Part shown: positions 50,431-61,717 of the stretch, in pieces
Layout: every line of letters starts with the position of its first letter
Position numbering within the stretch: the first letter of the stretch is position 1
NCBI GenBank assembly: GCA_963210315.1
Contig: OY723245.1
Span: 2,121,910-2,185,909, forward strand
Origin: Rhynchopus euleeides
Taxonomy: Eukaryota; Euglenozoa; Diplonemea; Diplonemida; Diplonemidae
Length of the DNA: 64,000 nucleotides
Direction of reading: 5' to 3'
Notes under the pieces: model-generated
What the model saw: the letters and a program-made list of their open reading frames with translations, nothing else
The model's database searches: none
Told to the model about the DNA's origin: nothing
Program-made: the position numbers and the translations under genes

Positions 50431-51584
50431 CCTAGGGGGGGTCAAATGCCACCCTTTTACGTGGACAAACACGATTTTTCAAAAAACCGGCGCAGAGGCC
50501 CCAAAGCCCCCGTAAACCCTCCAAACCCCCCCAGATCGGTCCGGAAACCCATCGAACCCCACTTTTCCACCATTCCGGGCACCTCAGGTGCCCGAATTGG
50601 GGTACCTAAATTTTGTGCCACCGTTTGGTACCGGACAGTGCCACTGTGTGGGAGGTTGGAAAAGAAAATGCCCCAACACACCACATCTGAGGGTTGCAAT
50701 GCATGTTGCTTGCCAACCACGTCATCCGGTGGGTGTCAGGCGCTATGTAGGTGGCATTAGCCAGGTCTTCGATGAGTTCTGGCTTGTATATGTACCTCCC
50801 TGCCACCATGCACCGGGAGGCTGCCTGTAGGTACGGAACAAGTCCAGATGGTCGTGTGATTCCTGTGCAGCAGTGCTCCACAACCGGGATGTGTTGACAA
50901 CGACTGTTGCAACACGAGCTGTACATTCCGGGAACACACGAAGTGCGCTGTCGTGGTACCCATTGTGCCAGAATTGGTAGTTGCTGCGGTCTACTTTGCC
51001 TGGCCCAAGAGCACTGGTACTGAACGGTGCAATATGCGTGGCGAGGTGAATGCAACGGAAGGGCGCAAAGTCAATACAGCTCTCGGATGGCGGGTGGTGG
51101 TGCCACTAGTGTGTGACGTTCACTCGAGGATACAACGCATCACAATGAATCAGCAACCGTGGACCGAGTACAATACGCTCTCTGTGGCTGGTGTGGGGGA
51201 CAAAGGCAGTGCCTGTGCCGCAGGCAGGGAGGTACATATACAAGCCAGAACACATCGAAGACCTGGCTCATGCCACCTACATAGCGCCTGACACCCACCG
51301 GATGACGTGGTTGGCAAGCAACATGCATTGCAACCCTCAGATGTGGTGTGTTGGGGCATTTTCTTTTCCAACCTCCCACACAGTGGCACTGTCCGGTACC
51401 AAACGGTGGCACAAAATTTAGGTACCCCAATTCGGGCACCTGAGGTGCCCGGAATGGTGGAAAAGTGGGGTTCGATGGGTTTCCGGACCGATCTGGGGGG
51501 GTTTGGAGGGTTTACGGGGGCTTTGGGGCCTCTGCGCCGGTTTTTTGAAAAATCGTGTTTGTCACCCCCATTTGACCCCCCCTA
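50431..51584. mobile_element. TIR element J (CCTAGGGGGGGTC ends), 1154 bp
   Basis: The arms of about 370 bp are nearly perfect inverse copies (50431-50800 against 51215-51584). Both contain GGCACCTCAGGTGCCCGAAT around a GGGCACC palindrome. The left end CCTAGGGGGGGTCAAATG and inverse are flanked by C runs. The interior of about 400 bp has no convincing gene. Same terminus family as elements H and I, but without an inserted CACGGTGG element. Confidence 0.8.
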
Positions 51585-53112
51585 CCCCCCCCCCCCTTCC
51601 ACCGCCCCAGCTTCGCATCTCCACCCTCCATCTCCGGAATTTTTCCCAAGCCCCTGAAACCGATTGAAGAGTAACCAAACCCAAGGATAAAAACAAAGAA
51701 CCGTTGGCGTTCGCACTGGTCGTGCTGCAACACGTTGACAAGAGGGGAATGAACCCAACCCAGCAGCCCTCTCTTTAACTGGGGAGAACCGTTTCAAACC
51801 GTCCAGCAACAGCAAGTTTTATTGTGTGTGGGAGGGTGGGTGGGGACGGCGGGCTCAGAAACACTGCCCCCGCAGCTCCACACCACTCCACCACTCCAAA
51901 AAAATATCAACTTAGACCGTCATCGATCAGCCCCGTCGCCTGTTCTTCCATTTCCCCGCTTTCCCAGCCCCATCTTCCCTTTCTTGACCTCACCAGTCGG
52001 GCTTTCTTCCCGCGGGAAGCAGTCTCAGTACGACTTCTTATTTAGTCTAAACCGTTTTCCATGTCTCGACTCCTTCCTATCCATGACACACCACACACCG
52101 CGAAGCCATGTCTTCGTCTTCAGGTGATGGCGTTGCAGTCGTGGCCATCGATGTATCTCTGATTGATTACCCAGTTTTGAACAACCGCGCCACGCTATCC
52201 AGACACGGCCCTCTTGATGACAGCTCCTGGCGTTCTGGATAACGCACAGTATACACACGCCCGCCACATCACAGTGTCAGGGCTTGATTATGATGACTTC
52301 CGTGATTTTGAAGATCACCGGAGGTGGGATATGTGACCCCACCGACCTCCCAACGCCACGCTTTGAGTCGGTGGTGGTGACGGGTGGCACAACAATGAAA
52401 CCGGTGTACTGTGTGTGCTAAGGAAATTGCATTGCCCCGTTTGCTGCAATGCCGCCCGTGCGATACTATAGGTGCTGTGCCGCCTTGCTCAAAACACATG
52501 CCCTCCATCTGAACACACACAAGGGCCACGCTCATTGAGGCACTTAAGAGAGTTGTGGGGGTGAAACGCCCTTCGCCACGGCCCCTCTTTCCCTGAGTAT
52601 AGTCAAGGCTGTTGTGAGGTGATACGGTGTTCACGCCTGTGGAGGCGTCGAAGATCAGCCCCACGACAAGGCGCCCCAATGCAAGGGGCGCAAGAAGGAG
52701 GCGTCTCGAAGATTCTAGCCCCGTCTGGAGCACGGCACCTACAAGGGCCTAGCCAGCCGACACCAGTCAGCGAAATGGCCTCGGGATAACGAATTACTGA
52801 AATAAAAGTCCCTGGCAATCCAGGTGTGAGGAATCTGACACACGTGTTTGCCACAAGAGTTCAGATTGCACTGTGATCTGAGTGAAGTTGTGGTGATCAT
52901 CTCCCGGCTGATTCCCAACGCAACCGGCGTAGAACGCAGAGGTGACCCGGACAAGCCCCCAGGGGTGTTGTGTCAGCACGCCCTCCCCCCAACAGGATCT
53001 ACCAACCTGCCCGGAACCCCCCCCTGTGTACAGTCTCCTCCCTCAACCTTGCACCTCCTTCCAAGCATCTCTTTTTGAACAAAAATGACGATTGGGCCGC
53101 GATACGCTTGCT
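51585..53112. other. Interior of the N region, no supported gene
   Basis: Mixed sequence after a C run. A 154-codon minus-strand frame (52269-52733) lacks motifs and compositional bias. No RNA gene or repeat recognised. Confidence 0.4.
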
Positions 53113-56100
53113 GTCGCCCCCAGGCCTCTGGCTAATTCGGGTCGAACGTTAAGTTTCTCCGTGCCGGGGGGGGGAGGGGGGGGGCTACCCTACCCTACCC
53201 TAGGGTTGGGGCCGCCGGGGTCCCAGATTTTTTGGTAATTTCCAGGTGTGGGTAGGGGGACCTTTTCGAATTTTTTTTTCGAGGGGTGCCCATTTTGGCG
53301 ATTTGGGCCCGATTTCGAGGGTTACGGGTGACCCTAGACCCTACCCAACCCTAGGGTTGGGGTTGGGGTTAACTCCAGACCCTACCCTCACCCTAGGGTT
53401 AGGGTTAACCCTAGACCCTACCCTGGGGTTAGGGTTAACCCTATACCCTACCCAACCCTAGGGTTAGGGTCAGGGTTAACCCTATACCCTACCCAACCCT
53501 AGGGTTAGGGTCAGGGTTAACCCTACACCCTACCCAACCCTAGGGTTAGGGTTGGGGTTAACCCTAGACCCTACCCTAGGGTTAGGGTCAGGGTTAACCC
53601 TAGACCCAACCCTACCCTAGGGTTAGGGTTAACCCTACACCCTACCCAACCCTAGGGTTAGGGTTAGGGTTAACCCTAGACCCTACCCTAGGGTTAGGGT
53701 CAGGGTTAACCCTATACCCAACCCAACCCTACACCCAACCCTACCCTAGGGTTAGGGTCAGGGTTAACCCTAGACCCAACCCTACCCTAGGGTTAGGGTT
53801 AACCCTAGACCCTACCCTAGGGTTAGGGTCAGGGTTAACCCTAGACCCAACCCAACCCTACACCCAACCCTACCCTAGGGTTAGGGTTAGGGTTAACCCT
53901 AGACCCAACCCAACCCTAGGGTTAGGGTTCGGGTTAACCCTAGACCCAACCCAACCCTAGGGTTAGGGTTGGGGTTAACCCTATACCCTACCCAACCCTA
54001 GGGTTAGGGTTAGGGTTAACCCTATACCCAACCCAACCCTAGGGTTAGGGTTAACCCAACCCAACCCTAGGGTTAGGGTTAACCCAACCCGACCCTAGGG
54101 TTAGGGTTAACCCTACACCCTACCCAACCCTAGGGTTAGGGTCAGGGTTAACCCTAGACCCAACCCAACCCTAGGGTTAGGGTTGGGGTTAACCCTATAC
54201 CCTACCCAACCCTAGGGTTAGGGTCAGGGTTAACCCTAGACCCAACCCAACCCTAGGGTTAGGGTTAACCCTATACCCCACCCAACCCTAGGGTTAGGGT
54301 TAGGGTTAACCCTATACCCAACCCTACCCTAGGGTTAGGGTTAGGGTTAACCCAAGACCCAACCCTACCCTAGGGTTAGGGTTAACCCTATACCCTACCC
54401 AACCCTAGGGTTAGGGTTGGGGTTAACCCTATACCCTACCCTCACCCTAGGGTTAGGGTTAACCCTATACCCAACCCAACCCTAGGGTTAGGGTTAACCC
54501 AAGACCCAACCCTACCCTAGGGTTAGGGTTAGGGTTAACCCTATACACAACCCAACCCTAGGGTTAGGGTTAACCCTATACCCTACCCAACCCGAGGGTT
54601 AGGGTTGGGGGTTAACCCAAGACCCTGCCCGACCCTAGGGTTAGGGTTCACCCTAGACCCAACCCTACCCTAGGGTTCGGGTTTGGGTCAGGTTGAACCC
54701 TAGACCCGACCCAACCCTCGGATCAGGGTTGGGGTTAACCCTATACCCTACCCTAACCCTAGGGTAGGGTCTAGGGTCAACCCTGACCCTAACCCTAGGG
54801 TTGGGTCAAGGGTTAACCCTAACCCTAGGGTTGGGTAGGGTCTAGGGTTTACCCTGACCCTAACCCTAGGGTTAGGGTAGGGTCTAGGGTCAACCCTGAC
54901 CCTAACCCTAGGGTTGGGTAGGGTCCAGGGTTAACCCTAACCCTAACCCGAGGGTTGGGTAGGGTCTAGGGTCAACCCTGACCCTAACCCGAGGGTTGGG
55001 TAGGGTCTAGGGTTAACCCTAACCCTAACCCTAGGGTTGGGTCAAGGGTTAACCCTAACCCTAACCCTAGGGTTAGGGTAGGGTCTAGGGTTAACCCTGA
55101 CCCTAACCCTAGGGTTGGGTCAAGGGTTAACCCTAACCCTAACCCTAGGGTTGGGTAGGGTCTAGGGTCAACCCTGACCCTAACCCTAGGGTTGGGTCAA
55201 GGGTTAACCCTAACCCTAACCCTAGGGTTGGGTAGGGTCTGGGGTCAACCCTGACCCTAACCCTAGGGTTGGGTCAAGGGTTAACCCTAACCCTAACCCT
55301 AGGGTTAGGGTAGGGTCTAGGGTTAACCCTGACCCTAACCCTAGGGTTAGGGTAGGGTCTAGGGTCAACCCTAACCCTAACCCTAGGGTTGGGTCAAGGG
55401 TTAACCCTAACCCTAACCCTAGGGTTGGGTAGGGTCTGGGGTCAACCCTGACCCTAACCCTAGGGTTGGGTCAAGGGTTAACCCTAACCCTAACCCTAGG
55501 GTTGGGTAGGGTCTAGGGTCAACCCTGACCCTAACCCTAGGGTTGGGTCAAGGGTTAACCCTAACCCTAACCCTAGGGTTGGGTAGGGTCTGGGGTCAAC
55601 CCTGACCCTAACCCTAGGGTTGGGTCAAGGGTTAACCCTGACCCTAACCCTAGGGTTAGGGTAGGGTCTAGGGTCAACCCTAACCCTAACCCTAGGGTTG
55701 GGTAGGGTCTGGGGTCAACCCTGACCCTAACCCTAGGGTTGGGTCAAGGGTTTACCCTAACCCTAACCCTAGGGTTGGGTAGGGTCTGGGGTCAACCCTG
55801 ACCCTAACCCTAGGGTTGGGTCAAGGGTTAACCCTAACCCTAACCCTAGGGTTAGGGTAGGGTCTAGGGTCAACCCTGACCCTAACCCGAGGGTTGGGTA
55901 GGGTCTAGGGTTAACCCTAACCCTAACCCTAGGGTTAGGGTAGGGTCTAGGGTTAACCCTGACCCTAACCCTAGGGTTGGGTAGGGTCTAGGGTCAACCC
56001 TAACCCTAACCCTAGGGTTGGGTAGGGTCTAGGGTCAACCCTGACCCTAACCCGAGGGTTGGGTAGGGTCTAGGGTTAACCCTAACCCTAACCCTAGGGT

Positions 56101-57232
56101 TAGGGTAGGGTCTAGGGTTAACCCTGACCCTAACCCTAGGGTTAGGGTAGGGTCTAGGGTCAACCCTAACCCTAACCCTAGGGTTGGGTAGGGTCTAGGG
56201 TCAACCCTGACCCTAACCCGAGGGTTGGGTAGGGTCTAGGGTTAACCCTAACCCTAACCCTAGGGTTAGGGTAGGGTCTAGGGTCAACCCTAACCCTAAC
56301 CCTAGGGTTGGGTAGGGTCTAGGGTCAACCCTGACCCTAACCCGAGGGTTGGGTAGGGTCTAGGGTTAACCCTAACCCTAACCCTAGGGTTAGGGTAGGG
56401 TCTAGGGTCAACCCTAACCCTAACCCTAGGGTTGGGTAGGGTCTAGGGTCAACCCTGACCCTTACCCTAGGGTTGGGTAGGGTCTGGGGTCAACCCTGAC
56501 CCTAACCCTAGGGTTGGGTCAAGGGTTTACCCTAACCCTAACCCTAGGGTTGGGTAGGGTCTGGGGTCAACCCTGACCCTAACCCTAGGGTTGGGTCAAG
56601 GGTTAACCCTAACCCTAACCCTAGGGTTAGGGTAGGGTCTAGGGTTAACCCTGACCCTAACCCTAGGGTTGGGTCAAGGGTTAACCCTAACCCTAGGGTT
56701 AGGGTAGGGTCTAGGGGTTTACCCTGACCCTAACCCTAGGGTTGGGTAGGGTCTAGGGTCAACCCTGACCCTAACCCGAGGGTTGGGTAGGGTCTAGGGT
56801 TAACCCTAACCCTAGGGTTAGGGTAGGGTCTAGGGTTAACCCTGACCCTAACCCTAGGGTTAGGGTAGGGTCTAGGGTCAACCCTAACCCTATCCCTAGG
56901 GTTGGGTCAAGGGTTAACCCTAACCCTAGGGTTGGGTAGGGTCTAGGGTCAACCCTGACCCTTACCCTAGGGTTGGGTAGGGTCTGGGGTCAACCCTGAC
57001 CCTAACCCTTGGGTTGGGTTGGGTCTAGGATCAACCCTGGCCCTGACCCCTGGGTTGGGTAGGGTCGTGTTGGGTCGGGTTATGGGTACCCAACCCTCAC
57101 CCTAGGGTAGGGTTGGGTCGGGTTGTGGGTACCCCCGACGTGCTGTAGGGTAGGGTAGGGTAGGGTAGGGCCCCCCCCCCCCCTCCGGCCCAACGTTAAG
57201 TCCGGCCCCAGAATTAGCCAGAGGCCTGGTCG
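53113..57232. repeat. 4-kb foldback of TTAGGG-like higher-order repeats with terminal inverted repeats
   Basis: The array (about 53190-57170) consists of a unit of about 41 bp made of six- and seven-base TTAGGG variants. The strand polarity flips twice in every unit, at CCCTAGGG and at GGGTTAACCC. From 53300 to about 54745 the unit runs in one orientation; from about 54770 to 57160 it is the reverse complement, so the array is one large palindrome with arms of about 1.5 and 2.4 kb. Outside the array, CCAGGCCTCTGGCTAATTC (from 53120) and its inverse (to about 57229) form inverted repeats, followed on both sides by AACGTTAAG, a G/C run and a few CTACC repeats. No ORF of significance. Confidence 0.85.
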
Positions 57233-57344
57233 CCCCCCCCCCCCCCCCCTATTTTTTTGGCTTGCATGTTCCATCGATCCTCATCCCATACCACCAACCC
57301 CCATATCAAACAGAACGCCCCTCCCTCCTCGATCTAAAGGGGGG

Positions 57345-58455
57345 TCACAGCTATTGTTTACCTGGCTTCATGTAAATAGTAGATGTGCATGTAAATAATA
57401 GCTGTGAATATTCCTGGCACCTCGCACCACCCTCCGGAAGGACAGGTACAAAAAGGTCCTGGGTAAGACGTTAAACTGCCTGGGGGGGCCGTCCCCGGAC
57501 CATGACGGGTGCCTGCACCAGGAGTCTAGCACGGCCGTGGTCCAGGGCATGACCGAAAACTGCTTGGGTACCGAGGCTCCCCAGACCAGGAAGGGTGGAG
57601 ACACCTGGAGTCTAAATAGTCACACCACGTCAGGCCAGACCTTCGCATTGCACTCCGCGAAGACTGCCACACAGCCGCGGGGCAGGTGTGCAGCCTGTGG
57701 AAAACCTCGTACAGAAAAGGGTCGGCGACCGCCCGCCCCCAGTCTGAGAGGCATCAGCCGAATCTCGGTGGAGGCGGGCACAAAACAAAAGGGAGAGTCG
57801 TCACTGTGCATATCAGCACGGTCCCGCCCTCTGTGCCAGACCAACACACCACCAAAGGAAAAGAGGAAGAGGCGACGTAAGGCAATGCCTCCGTGCGGCC
57901 AGGAGAACACGAAATAGCGACCCCCTCAACGGGGAATGCTACGAGCACGGCCAAAAATCGTTCAAAATCGTTCAATAATATTCACTGTAAACAATACGTG
58001 TAAATAATTTTACACGCACGTACTGTTTACATAGTTCAGCATTTTGTTTCGAAACCTGTGCGGAATCGCGATTTTCCACTTCCATTGTCCTTTTCGGACT
58101 CCGTGCGGATCGTAGTGGGGTCATTTTGGTGGTATCGGTGCCAAGATTCATCCATGAAATATTGGTCTGATTCAGTGACTGGGAGGCAGCTAGCCCACCA
58201 CACCACCCACCCAGGCGGGACCCCCTCACCGGCTTTCCAAACCCCGTTCTTTTGAACGTTTGGAACCTGCGCGGATCCTGGTGGGGTCACTTTGGTGACA
58301 GAGGCACCAAGTCTCACTCCTCAGAGCACCTTGGAAATATTTTTGAACCCCCCGAAAAATAAAATAATTGCACGTAAATAATAATCGGATGTAAACAATA
58401 CATGTAAATAATTTTATGTAAACAATACCTGTAGGTAAACAATAGTCGTGAGGGG
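57345..58455. mobile_element. Foldback element R with CTATTGTTTACC ends
   Basis: TCACAGCTATTGTTTACC (57346) and its inverse-oriented counterpart near 58435-58453 form imperfect ends. TGTAAACAATA / TGTAAATAATA words recur at 57370-57410, 57985-58030 and 58370-58445. The right arm of the N region is inside. The interior contains only short mirrored ORFs (for example plus 57537-57917) without motifs. Confidence 0.5.
58050..58315. repeat. Inverted-repeat arm N-right, GATCCGCAC units
   Basis: Two units in the orientation opposite to those at 48826-49215. Read on the minus strand they contain GTGACCCCACCAGGATCCGC, CCAAACGTTCAAAAGAACGG, GGGGGTCCCGCCTGGGTGGG and a final GAAAATCGCGATTCCGCAC. Confidence 0.65.
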
Positions 58456-58688
58456 GGTTTATGTGAAAACGTACCTTTCTTCGAACATAGTCGTGCCGTT
58501 ACCCCTTTCCATCCCTCTCTCTCTCCGTCTCCACTCGATGCCTTTACTCTTCTCTCAGGCACGCGTTGTTTTCTTGGATGTTTTTTTTGACGAAGTTTTT
58601 GGGTGGGATATCGTTGCGCGACAAGCTGGGCGGGTATATAATCCCCACTCTCGTCACCAGGGGGAGACACACAACACACACACACACC

Positions 58689-60035
58689 ATGCAAACGACG
58701 GGCGACCTCCGCGCGGTTCCCCTGGGGGCCAGTAATGGCTGCCAACCGCCCGTCGACAGCGCCGCCACCACCATCACCATCGAGCTGCAGGAGACCCGCG
58801 AGTACCGGCTGCGCCTCCCAAGTTTGAAGACGGAGGCGCAATACCGGCTTGTCCTCCGGGCCCTGAGATGGGAAGACGTCCTGATCCGGATGGTGAAAGG
58901 CGCAGCGCACCTCACCTCAACATCGAGCCCCCCGTGCACCCACGTGCGCTACGGAGACGAGGTCGCGGAGGTCGAGGACCTGAGGGAGGCCCGCGCCAGA
59001 CGCGAGAAGGAGAAAGAGGCAGCCGCGGCTACGAAGAAAGAGGAGTCGCGACAGAGGCAGCTGGAGTGGCTGCGAAGCCGAGTGCAGTCCCTGAAGGCAG
59101 GGGGGTGCCCCGATCGGCTCCGCGACCCCCGTGACGGCACCACCACTACCTACACCCGTACCGCCTTCCTCACCCATTACGGGCACCGCAAGGGCGAGGC
59201 AGCCTGGGGTCAGGCGAAGCAGGCCTACAACAGGTGGAAGGAGAAGGCCCTACAGGATGCCCACAATCGCCTACGCCTCCTCGCGAACGATGGCACTGCC
59301 AGAGAAGACCCGGCCTGCCACACAGATGCCACCTCCACCGCCCCCTCCGACGAGCAGATCCGCCTCCTGACGCTGCGACTGCAGCAGTGCGAGACCGCCC
59401 TCCAGACGGAGGGCGCCAAGAGGGAGGAGCTGGCCTCACAGCTACACAGCTCCAGAGCACAGGAGAGGAGCACAATGCAGGTTGTACAAGCGGAAGTGGA
59501 GAAGCTTAGCGACGGCCTCGCGCAAGTCACCGGACATGTGCAGAGAGCCTCGATGGCAGTGGATAAAGTGGAAGAGGCTATGGCGCAGCACATCGACGAC
59601 TGGGAATCGCGCCTCGAAGGAAGATTAAACTCCTGGGCGCATGACCTACAGAGGCACCGCGACGCGGAACGGGCGGAGAGGGAGGAAGAGACGCAAAGGC
59701 AGAGCGCCGAATGGGATAAGCGCATGCAACGGCTACAACAGCTGTTCATTCCCCCATCTCCCGCACCCATCACTCCGGACACGGCAAGCCGCAAAAACCC
59801 CAAGCAGGGAGTTCGGAGGTTGAAGAGCGCTTCCCGCAGTTCCCGAAGCTCCACCACGCCCCCGCAATCCAAGATGGGATCTACTCCACCCACCACACTA
59901 CTTCCTACACCCGCATCTGCAGCACCGGCAACCCCGAGCGCTTTCAGCCCGTACATGAACCCGGAGGAAAAAAAGGGGGCAAAGGGAGGCAAGGGCTCCC
60001 CAAAAGGGGGAAAAAAGGGCGGAAAGCAGAGCTGA
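58689..60035 (+). CDS. LINE ORF1 protein, coiled-coil nucleic-acid-binding type, 448 aa
   Basis: ATG 58689 follows a CACACACACACC leader. Residues 25-90 hold ELQETREYRLRLPSLKTEAQ and AQYRLVLRALRWEDVLIRMV. From about 105 on there are charged helices (ARARREKEKEAAAATKKEES). A TYTRTAFLTHYGHRKGEAAW segment follows at about 160. Long coiled coils extend to about 390 (RLTLRLQQ-type heptads, EAMAQHIDDWESRLEGRLNS). The C-terminal part is Ser/Pro-rich and ends in KKGAKGGKGSPKGGKKGGKQ, a basic RNA-binding-like tail. No CCHC knuckle. The position just upstream of an endonuclease ORF identifies it as ORF1; it probably packages the element RNA. Confidence 0.75.
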   Translation: MQTTGDLRAVPLGASNGCQPPVDSAATTITIELQETREYRLRLPSLKTEAQYRLVLRALRWEDVLIRMVKGAAHLTSTSSPPCTHVRYGDEVAEVEDLREARARREKEKEAAAATKKEESRQRQLEWLRSRVQSLKAGGCPDRLRDPRDGTTTTYTRTAFLTHYGHRKGEAAWGQAKQAYNRWKEKALQDAHNRLRLLANDGTAREDPACHTDATSTAPSDEQIRLLTLRLQQCETALQTEGAKREELASQLHSSRAQERSTMQVVQAEVEKLSDGLAQVTGHVQRASMAVDKVEEAMAQHIDDWESRLEGRLNSWAHDLQRHRDAERAEREEETQRQSAEWDKRMQRLQQLFIPPSPAPITPDTASRKNPKQGVRRLKSASRSSRSSTTPPQSKMGSTPPTTLLPTPASAAPATPSAFSPYMNPEEKKGAKGGKGSPKGGKKGGKQS

Positions 60036-60331
60036 GACGACACCCGTCCCACTTCCCACCCCATGCACAGCACCACGCCCTTCCCTCTCTACTTCGACAC
60101 CTTCCCGCCGCGAGAAGAGTCTACGCCCCCACCTCTACAACGATACCTTCCTCTGCTACAACCCCCGAGGAAAGGAGGGGACATCCACAACACACACCCC
60201 AACCCTCACCACATGCACAGCACCACGCCGATCTACACCCTCTGCTACGACACCTCGCGGAAACAGCGAGGAGGCTCCTCCTCATCGCGGGGGATGTAGA
60301 GCAGCACCCGGGTCCCAGACGTATACGGGCA

Positions 60332-61717
60332 ATGTCCTGGAACGCAAATGGCCTGACTGCGACGAAGAAGGCGGAGCTGGAGCACACCCTCGCAGCCAAG
60401 AAGATCGACATCTGCCTGGTGCAAGAGCTGAAGGCAGCGCAGGCAGGCGACCTCGACTTCCCAGGCTACACAGCCTTTAAACGGGAACGCACGCAGACGA
60501 GGGCTGGAGGTGCGACAACGACAGGAGGAGGAATACTGACCCTCGTGAAGCACCCGCTGCATGCGGTGGAGTTATATCGCAGCAATACTACATCCTCTAC
60601 AGAGAGAATCGACGTGCAGATCTCCGTAGGAACAGATTGCCTCAGGGTGGTAAACGTGTACCGGCCCGGCGGCATAGGATCGAGCGCTGCCGACTCACGC
60701 ACCGATGACTTCGACCCCAGATCGCTTCCGTGCGGGGGAGAAGTAATAATAGCGGGAGATATAAATGCGCACCACCATAGTTGGGACACGCACGCGCAGC
60801 CCGACAGACAAGGTGACGCGCTGCACAGGTGGATCCTCCACAACGGGATGAGGGTGTGGAACGACCACACCCAGGTAACAAGAGTCAGCGGGCAACGGCG
60901 TTCATCCCCAGACGTTGTCATCTCGCATTGCACGTGGGAAGACACCACGTGGACTACGTTAGCCGACTTAAACTCCGACCACCTCCCGATGCTCTTCACC
61001 TTCCCCCTAGATGGCGACGCACGGGGCCAGCAGGCGAGCAAGACCAGCCACCAAGAGCGCTGGCTCTGGAGCAAGGCTGACTGGCTCGGGTACAGGCGGG
61101 AGATGGAGACGCGAAGTGGCCAGATGCAGCGATGGCAAGACCCGTACGAGTCGTATCACCGGCTCGGAGGCCTCCTGCAGAACGTGGCCGCCAAATACGT
61201 CCCGCGATTGGGCAGGAAGCGCAAACGCCAACGGCGAAAGTGGTGGTCTGGAGAAGTCCGGCAAGCCGTGAGTGCCCGCAACGCTGAGAAACGCCGGCAG
61301 CAGCAGACCCCAGCCCTATCCGCACACGACGCAGCCACCCTCGCTGAACTGAGCAGAGAAGCGAACAACGCCATTGCCGACGCCAAGCGTGGAGCCTGGC
61401 AGGAGAGGTGCGATAACATTGCCCGGTCCGGGGACATCACGGGAGCTTTCCGACTCATCAGAGAGCTTGACGGGAGGAACAGACAACAGCAGGCATACCC
61501 CCTGATGCAGAAAGGGGAGCCAGTAACGGATGACCGAGGCAAGGCAGAGATGTTCGCGAAGCACTACGCATCGGTGAGTGGAGGAGGCGAGGCGGTGGAT
61601 CTGGGGATGGCGCTACAACGGACACCCCTAGATGACCCAGCGCCTCTCGGGGAACGACACCCGAGTGAGCTACCCTTCACCGTAGCAGAGTTGGATGCGG
61701 CGTTACAAACACCATAG
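60332..61717 (+). CDS. LINE ORF2, APE endonuclease domain, truncated before the reverse transcriptase
   Basis: 461 codons. The N-terminal MSWNANGLTATKKAELEHTL, CLVQELK, IIAGDINAHHHSWD, SSPDVVIS and LNSDHLPMLF are the ordered motifs of the apurinic-like endonuclease, with the catalytic Glu, Asp and final His present. About residues 240-400 form a helical linker rich in basic residues (RKRKRQRRKWWSGEVRQAVS). The chain ends at ELPFTVAELDAALQTP, which is the usual start of the reverse transcriptase in I/Jockey/Tx1-like elements, then TAG. The catalytic polymerase part is missing, so this copy cannot move by itself. The endonuclease itself looks intact. Confidence 0.8.
   Translation: MSWNANGLTATKKAELEHTLAAKKIDICLVQELKAAQAGDLDFPGYTAFKRERTQTRAGGATTTGGGILTLVKHPLHAVELYRSNTTSSTERIDVQISVGTDCLRVVNVYRPGGIGSSAADSRTDDFDPRSLPCGGEVIIAGDINAHHHSWDTHAQPDRQGDALHRWILHNGMRVWNDHTQVTRVSGQRRSSPDVVISHCTWEDTTWTTLADLNSDHLPMLFTFPLDGDARGQQASKTSHQERWLWSKADWLGYRREMETRSGQMQRWQDPYESYHRLGGLLQNVAAKYVPRLGRKRKRQRRKWWSGEVRQAVSARNAEKRRQQQTPALSAHDAATLAELSREANNAIADAKRGAWQERCDNIARSGDITGAFRLIRELDGRNRQQQAYPLMQKGEPVTDDRGKAEMFAKHYASVSGGGEAVDLGMALQRTPLDDPAPLGERHPSELPFTVAELDAALQTP

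Larger units (their letters stand above)
58460..61717 (+). mobile_element. 5' half of a two-ORF LINE (APE type), 3' truncated
   Basis: 5' leader 58460-58688, ORF1 58689-60035, spacer with ACACCTCG-type direct repeats, and the N-terminal half of ORF2 (60332-61717). The coding frame stops right where the reverse transcriptase domain should begin, and the DNA switches to AT-rich unrelated sequence. LINEs usually lose their 5' end, so loss of the 3' half implies a deletion, recombination or a later insertion. Confidence 0.78.

Noticed and set aside
53200..57160. True chromosome-end telomere
   Set aside because: Unique sequence continues for more than 6 kb beyond the array, the repeats are highly variant, and strand polarity alternates.
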